From: an uncultured Leucobacter sp. | GTDB lineage: Bacteria > Actinomycetota > Actinomycetes > Actinomycetales > Microbacteriaceae | NCBI GenBank assembly: GCA_937872275.1 | Contig: CALMSE010000320.1 | Location: 1-6,435 of the forward strand | DNA length: 6,435 nt | Direction: 5' to 3' | Part shown: one piece after another, positions 5,939 through 6,435 of the stretch | Numbering within the stretch: position 1 is the stretch's first letter | How the letters are laid out: every line of letters starts with the position of its first letter | Translations under genes and position numbers: made by a program | The notes under the pieces: generated by a model | What the model saw: the letters and a program-made list of their open reading frames with translations, nothing else | Told to the model about the DNA's origin: nothing | The model's database searches: none

Positions 5939-6435
5939 ATGCCGCAGACGAGACCCGTCCGCCTCCATGAGGAGTACGAGAGCCTGATCGTCGACATCGA
6001 GGATCATGTCGCGACGCTGACGCTGAACCGGCCGCATCGGCTGAACGCGCTGAGCGACGGCTTGCTCGACGAGATCGCCCGAGCTCTCGACCTGCTCGAC
6101 AAGACCCGGCACCGGGTGGTGGTGATCCGGGGAGCCGGGCGGGCCTTCTGCGCCGGCTACGATATCGCCGCGGACGGCTCCGAGATCGGTTACGCCGCTG
6201 AACGCACCCCGGTGGAGGATCGGGACCGGCTCGCCTCGAACATCGAGCTGTTCACCCGGCTGTGGAGGCACCCCCAGCCTGTGATCGCCGCGGTGCACGG
6301 CTACTGCATCGGCGGCGGTTCGCAGCTCGCCTCGTTCTGCGACATCACCGTCGTGGCCGACAATGCGGTGATCATGAGCTCGCCGTCGCTGCTGATCGGC
6401 GGCGGGTACCTCTCGCCGATGTGGGTGCACCTCGT
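5939..6435 (+). CDS. Crotonase-family (enoyl-CoA hydratase/isomerase-like) protein, 3' end beyond window
   Basis: The first 165 residues of a crotonase-fold protein are present and the gene runs off the right edge. Landmarks are ATLTLNRPHRLNAL at 25-38, the first oxyanion-hole segment AFCAGYDI at 69-76, and PVIAAVHGYCIGGGSQLASFCD at 114-135 with the second oxyanion-hole glycines. The two glutamates that define enoyl-CoA hydratases are missing: the GGGxE position is Gln129, and the position after the conserved Pro149 is Ser150, in SSPSLLIGGGYLS. Crotonase relatives without this pair include hydrolases, dehalogenases, ring-cleaving or ring-forming enzymes and isomerases, so simple hydration is unlikely. 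The ATG lies 3 bases after the stop of the DUF35 gene and has no strong ribosome site (GAGGTG at 5920-5925 is too far), so translation is probably coupled. The crotonase domain begins at about residue 13, which supports this start. Exact reaction unknown. Confidence 0.88.
   Translation, partial: MPQTRPVRLHEEYESLIVDIEDHVATLTLNRPHRLNALSDGLLDEIARALDLLDKTRHRVVVIRGAGRAFCAGYDIAADGSEIGYAAERTPVEDRDRLASNIELFTRLWRHPQPVIAAVHGYCIGGGSQLASFCDITVVADNAVIMSSPSLLIGGGYLSPMWVHL

Noticed and set aside
5480..6430. Minus-strand open frame opposite the end of the DUF35 gene and the crotonase
   Set aside because: No domain signal, and it overlaps two genes with clear zinc-ribbon and crotonase motifs.

Overview
The window is GC-rich, and third codon positions are almost all G or C. 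It is packed with CoA-thioester metabolism genes. Dense short-gap gene packing, strong AGGAG-type ribosome sites and the protein families suggest a GC-rich actinobacterium, but a GC-rich proteobacterium cannot be excluded from sequence alone. No tRNA, rRNA, mobile element or CRISPR array is visible, and nothing looks recently transferred.

Layout: (1) On the minus strand, running off the left edge, is the N-terminal half of a TesB-family acyl-CoA thioesterase (464 down to 1). (2) A 127-base, comparatively AT-rich divergent control region (465-591) holds a candidate promoter for the thioesterase and a dyad-symmetric operator-like site. (3) On the plus strand, a complete 680-residue FadJ/FadB-type bifunctional enoyl-CoA hydratase/3-hydroxyacyl-CoA dehydrogenase (592-2634) has all its catalytic residues. 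(4) A 104-base gap contains a second copy of the same operator-like site. (5) A tightly packed operon follows: two tandem SCP2-thiolase-like proteins (2739-3860 and 3857-5011, overlapping by ATGA), a protein made of two fused DUF35/OB-fold units (5021-5935), and a crotonase-family protein cut by the right edge (5939-6435).

How the genes may work together: the bifunctional enzyme would hydrate and oxidise an enoyl-CoA. The thiolase-like/DUF35 proteins would then be placed to cleave a carbon-carbon bond in the resulting 3-hydroxy- or 3-oxoacyl-CoA. The thioesterase could recycle CoA or drain dead-end thioesters. The unusual part is the cleavage module. Neither thiolase-like protein has the nucleophilic Cys, the active-site His or the second Cys of true thiolases. 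The DUF35 protein is a double-length fusion in which only the C-terminal half keeps its zinc ribbon. The last crotonase lacks both catalytic glutamates of enoyl-CoA hydratases. Known relatives of this layout (Ltp2/ChsH2-DUF35 steroid side-chain aldolase, IpfD/IpfE of ibuprofen breakdown, BbsA/BbsB, archaeal thiolase-DUF35 complexes) favour side-chain removal from a branched, cyclic or aromatic acyl-CoA over ordinary fatty acid oxidation. The substrate cannot be read from the sequence.

A shared 16-base dyad, identical at 12 of 16 positions, lies upstream of both the divergent pair and the thiolase operon. It suggests that one repressor, probably TetR-like and not encoded in this window, controls the whole cluster.
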